Program-made: the position numbers and the translations under genes
Shown: piece after piece, positions 6,860 through 9,378 of the stretch
How positions within the stretch are numbered: the stretch's first letter is position 1
Layout: the number at the start of each line of letters is the position of its first letter
Assembly (NCBI GenBank): GCA_038757945.1
Contig: JBCDGJ010000187.1
Span: forward strand, 1 to 9,378
Origin: CALHVX01 sp038757945
Lineage (GTDB): Bacteria; Pseudomonadota; Gammaproteobacteria; Pseudomonadales; Azotimanducaceae
Direction: 5' to 3'
DNA: 9,378 nt
The notes under the pieces: model-generated
The model's database searches: none
What the model was told of the DNA's origin: nothing
The model's input: only the letters and a program-made list of their open reading frames with translations

Positions 6860-8068
6860 CTATTCGGCTATGTACTTGAATACCGTGTCAGACAGAGCAC
6901 TCCGAACATTTTCGGCATTAATAGCAACCATAGCTACGTAGTACCCGCCGGGTGACATGTCGAGACGGTACTCCGTTGTATCTGGATTATTGATCACAAT
7001 AACACCGGTGTAACTTCCAACTTCGGAGCCGTAGTAGATCTCGTATCCTGCAAGGTCGTTCAACGGATTGCCGTCCGTTGTCGTCGTCGGCGCAAGCCAA
7101 CGAAGTATGGGGTCAACAACAGTCACGATTGCAGAAGCCGAAGCGGTGAACGTCTCATTGCCGCACTGAATTTTGACTTCGGACGTTGCATCGATGTTAT
7201 TCACAAGTGCCTGGCCGGAAACTGGAAGTCTGCCGTTCCATAGATCACCGTCCGCCTCACATTCGGTAGCGTTGGTTGTCTCCCACGTGAGCGTTACGCT
7301 GCCTCCTGGTTGAAGAAGTTCTGGATCAGCTGTGAATGAAATATCGGGGCGGCGGTCAGGTGCAGACGGGTTTGAACCGGGATCATCTTCCGGCGTCACG
7401 ATCGTGTCGTCTTCGGGAATGCTTGATTCAGCCTCGTCCTTCGGCTCTCCGGTTGGGGTGCTAGATGCGGTCTCGTCTGCTGCGTTCTCGATTGGTTCCT
7501 CTGTAGGGTTATCAAAGTCTGCTCCTGTCTCCGAATTTGATCCTGTTCCATCAGGAGGATTCTGACCGTTCTCTTCAAGACCGGGTTGATCCTGTTGCTT
7601 CAATTCAGAAGCTGGTACCGGCGTGTAATCGCTGTTTGAAACAGCTCCCGTATCAGCAAGCGCGGTAACGGAGATTGGAGGCGTGTAGCTATCGCTTAAA
7701 GAAGTAGGGACTGAGTTTGAAGGTACAACACGAGTGGCTGGAATCACTGTGGTTGAGTTTCCAGGTGCGCCACTGACGTTTACGTTGGCGGATGCGGTGT
7801 TCGTGGGTGCAGCAGAGATACTTGCTGGTGTAGCCGTGCTGGTAGTTGAACCCGAAACGTCAATTGAACTAGTGGTTGTGTCGGTTTCAGCTGATGCTGA
7901 GGTAGAGTCGCCGGATGTCGTGCTGGACAAGTTAGTTGCGGATTGACGGACAGAGTTGCCGTTGGCGGCTGAGCCGGATGAGGACGAGCCTCCTCCGCTG
8001 CAAGCTGTGATCAACAGTACCGAGGCAATACAGTACACCGGTCGCAGGCGAGCGACTGACAACAACAT
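6860..8068 (-). CDS. Secreted lipoprotein with Ser/Thr-rich linker, Ig-like and FN3-like domains
   Basis: A 402-residue protein of unknown function. The signal peptide (residues 1-22, hydrophobic YCIASVLLI) ends in the lipobox LITAC, so Cys23 should be lipidated. The +2 residue is Ser, not Asp, which favours the outer membrane. Residues 24-150 are low-complexity Ser/Thr/Ala/Asn; 150-240 are acidic and Pro-rich. Residues 241-318 form an Ig-like domain (PGGSVTLTWETTNATEC), with Cys270 and Cys302 able to form a disulfide. Residues 319-401 form a fibronectin type III-like domain (LNDLAGYEIYYGSEVGSY, then a GGYYVAMVAI strand). The start at ATG 8068 has an AGGA site (8077-8080 on the complement, 8 nt away). 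Base composition is clearly lower in GC than in the flanking genes. A related decayed copy lies just downstream. Likely a surface-display or adhesion/matrix-type protein; a specific ligand cannot be inferred. Confidence 0.85.
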   Translation of the reverse strand: MLLSVARLRPVYCIASVLLITACSGGGSSSSGSAANGNSVRQSATNLSSTTSGDSTSASAETDTTTSSIDVSGSTTSTATPASISAAPTNTASANVNVSGAPGNSTTVIPATRVVPSNSVPTSLSDSYTPPISVTALADTGAVSNSDYTPVPASELKQQDQPGLEENGQNPPDGTGSNSETGADFDNPTEEPIENAADETASSTPTGEPKDEAESSIPEDDTIVTPEDDPGSNPSAPDRRPDISFTADPELLQPGGSVTLTWETTNATECEADGDLWNGRLPVSGQALVNNIDATSEVKIQCGNETFTASASAIVTVVDPILRWLAPTTTTDGNPLNDLAGYEIYYGSEVGSYTGVIVINNPDTTEYRLDMSPGGYYVAMVAINAENVRSALSDTVFKYIAE

Positions 8069-8277
8069 AGTGGAAGTCCTAAAGGGTTTGTGTGGCGATG
8101 ATTTATGGACGCTGTGTGCGTCGATGAGGGAGCGACTAGAAACTTCAGTTCAGATTTCTTACGGAGCCCTGGCTAGGCTAGCTCTCGCGAAAAGCAATGG
8201 ATCGCGGCGAGGAGAGAATGTAAGGAGTTTGGTGTGAATGTATGCTGAATGTGAGTCATCGTTACATAAATTTACCA
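8069..8277. other. Upstream region of the lipoprotein gene, no gene seen
   Basis: About 210 nt without a supportable gene. It contains the lipoprotein ribosome site (complement of 8077-8080). It also has a small direct repeat GGCTA GGCTA (8171-8180) and an imperfect inverted pair, CTCTCGC (8183-8189) with GCGAGGAGAG (8207-8216). I could not find a good -35/-10 pair for the - strand gene. A + strand open frame from 7956 into this region has no recognisable protein character. Confidence 0.4.
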
Positions 8278-8314
8278 ACCACACTGTCTCAGTGGCGAGA
8301 GACTACAGTGTGGT
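8278..8314 (-). terminator. Hairpin after the DNA ligase gene, possible terminator
   Basis: A perfect 10-bp inverted repeat, ACCACACTGT (8278-8287) and ACAGTGTGGT (8305-8314), with a 17-nt middle. Within the middle CTC (8288-8290) can pair with GAG (8299-8301), leaving ACT bulged. It lies 34 nt past the ligase stop codon. The - strand sequence after the stem is GGTTGGTAAATTTATG, which is T-rich but has no true T-run, so it is at best a weak intrinsic terminator. Alternatives are a protein-binding palindrome or an mRNA-stabilising 3' stem. Confidence 0.45.
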
Positions 8315-8348
8315 GCAGGTAAGGTGGCCCGTTAGTTTCGGTTCGCTC

Positions 8349-9378
8349 CTAAGGATTGGCCTGTCTTGCGCCAGTAAAGGCCATGGTCGATCGGACGGTT
8401 TCCAATGAATCCGCGTCGGCCAATTTGAGATCCCGCCGCCAGCGCAGGATTCGCGGAAAGCGGAACGCCACACCGGCTTTATGGCGCTTCGACGGCCAGA
8501 CACCTTCGAAGGCAATCTCGAAGACCAGCTCAGGCTCAACAGCCCGTACCGGACCGAACCGCTCGGTGGTATGCGCACGGATCCAGCGATCGAGCTCGCC
8601 GATCTCGTCGTTGTCGAGGCCGGAGTAAGCCTTGCAGACGGTCACCAGCTCACCGTCGCTCCACACGCCGAAGGTGTAGTCGGTCAGCAGGTTGCTGCGG
8701 CGTCCGCTGCCTGGCTGCGCGTACAGCAGCACAGCATCCACAGTAAGCGGATCGATTTTCCACTTCCACCAGCTGCCGCGCTGCCGGCCGGTGCCGTAGG
8801 CGCTTTCGCGCGCTTTCAGCATCAGGCCTTCGACGCCGCGGCTGCGGCTCTCTTCGCGCAGCGCTGCAAGCTGCGGCCAGCTGTCGGCGGTTACGGACTC
8901 CGAAAGGCGGAGCGGCGGTGGCTGGTCAGCGAGCACCGCCTCGAGCCGGGTGCGGCGCTCGCGCAACGGGCGTGCTCGCCAGTCGACCCCATGCGCCTCA
9001 AGCAGATCGTAGGCCATGAAATCCACTGGTACCGCCGCGAGCATCGCAGCCGAGGGTTTCTTCCGCCCGATACGGCGCTGCAGCGCGGCGAAGGTGTAGG
9101 ACAAACGGTGACGTCCGGTGCTTTGTTTTTCTGCGGCGGGGTCGCCTGACGTGTTGTCGTCGCGCTTCTTGTGGTCAGCCTCCGCAGCTGCTTCGTCATC
9201 CTTTCGGGCGGAAGGTTCGTAGGCCAGTATCTCGCCATCGAGGACCGTGCCATCGGGAAGCGCACGGGCCGCGGCCTCCAGCTCCGGAAAGCGGCCATCG
9301 AGCCGCTCCTCGCCCCGCGACCAGAGCACAACCCGGCCACCGCGGCAGATGAGCTGCGCGCGAATGCCGTCCCACTTC
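8349..9378 (-). CDS. ATP-dependent DNA ligase, C-terminal part (5' end outside window)
   Basis: Seals nicked DNA through an enzyme-AMP intermediate; this type is an accessory repair ligase beside NAD-dependent LigA. The frame is open to the window edge, where the first full codon (9377-9375) encodes the catalytic lysine of motif I, KWDG. Numbering from that lysine, 342 residues are visible: DGEI (47-50), VDFMAYDLLE (118-127, motif III region), EGLMLK (183-188, motif IV), WWKWKID (203-209, motif V), an OB-fold part, and RFPRILRWRRD (306-316, motif VI). The family resembles the PP_1105-type bacterial ligases often encoded with a ligase-associated exonuclease, DEXH helicase and phosphoesterase. 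Those partners are not in the window, and nothing related lies downstream. A GTG at 9329 could be mistaken for a start, but the motif I codons upstream exclude that. Residues about 55-93 are a charged insertion. Confidence 0.93.
   Translation of the reverse strand, partial: KWDGIRAQLICRGGRVVLWSRGEERLDGRFPELEAAARALPDGTVLDGEILAYEPSARKDDEAAAEADHKKRDDNTSGDPAAEKQSTGRHRLSYTFAALQRRIGRKKPSAAMLAAVPVDFMAYDLLEAHGVDWRARPLRERRTRLEAVLADQPPPLRLSESVTADSWPQLAALREESRSRGVEGLMLKARESAYGTGRQRGSWWKWKIDPLTVDAVLLYAQPGSGRRSNLLTDYTFGVWSDGELVTVCKAYSGLDNDEIGELDRWIRAHTTERFGPVRAVEPELVFEIAFEGVWPSKRHKAGVAFRFPRILRWRRDLKLADADSLETVRSTMAFTGARQANP

Noticed and set aside
7956..8237. 93-residue + strand open frame crossing the lipoprotein start
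   Set aside because: Its first third is antisense to the lipoprotein signal peptide and the rest has no signal, motif or ribosome site.
8481..9149. 222-residue + strand open frame across the ligase gene
   Set aside because: Antisense to conserved ligase motifs; no family features of its own.

Overview
The window is a piece of a high-GC proteobacterial chromosome, most likely a gammaproteobacterium. The gene order hflX-hflK-hflC-hisZ-purA is a housekeeping arrangement known from Pseudomonas-like and related gammaproteobacteria. The rest fits a Gram-negative host: an outer-membrane-type lipoprotein, a YcaR/Trm112-like small protein, a zinc-independent GTP cyclohydrolase and an accessory ATP-dependent DNA ligase. 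No rRNA, tRNA, CRISPR array or insertion sequence was recognised.

Left part (1-6450, all + strand). The 3' two thirds of hflX is followed by hflK and hflC (membrane prohibitin-like partners of the FtsH protease), hisZ (regulatory subunit of the short-form ATP phosphoribosyltransferase) and purA (adenylosuccinate synthetase). Gaps are 10-36 nt, so this is probably one operon. After a 92-nt gap with a sigma70-like promoter come a 62-residue Trm112/YcaR-type protein and folE2 (GTP cyclohydrolase IB, first step of folate/7-deazaguanine synthesis).

Right part (6451-9378, - strand genes facing folE2). Base composition falls sharply between about 6650 and 8340 (hand counts of single 60-nt lines give about 37-47% GC, against roughly 65-70% in the housekeeping block). 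This stretch carries a 402-residue secreted lipoprotein: a lipobox, a long Ser/Thr-rich then acidic linker, an Ig-like domain and a fibronectin type III-like domain. Directly downstream of it is an undeclared relic (about 6508-6741, - strand) of a second gene of the same family. The relic has a nonsense codon where the Ig-like Trp should be, an internal deletion joining the Ig-like to the FN3 domain, and a one-base frameshift. At the right edge is the C-terminal part of an ATP-dependent DNA ligase, cut by the window exactly at its catalytic lysine, with an unusual charged insertion.

The housekeeping half is conventional. The most interesting part is the low-GC lipoprotein locus with its decayed sister copy between folE2 and the ligase. 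I see no convincing new defence or mobile system.
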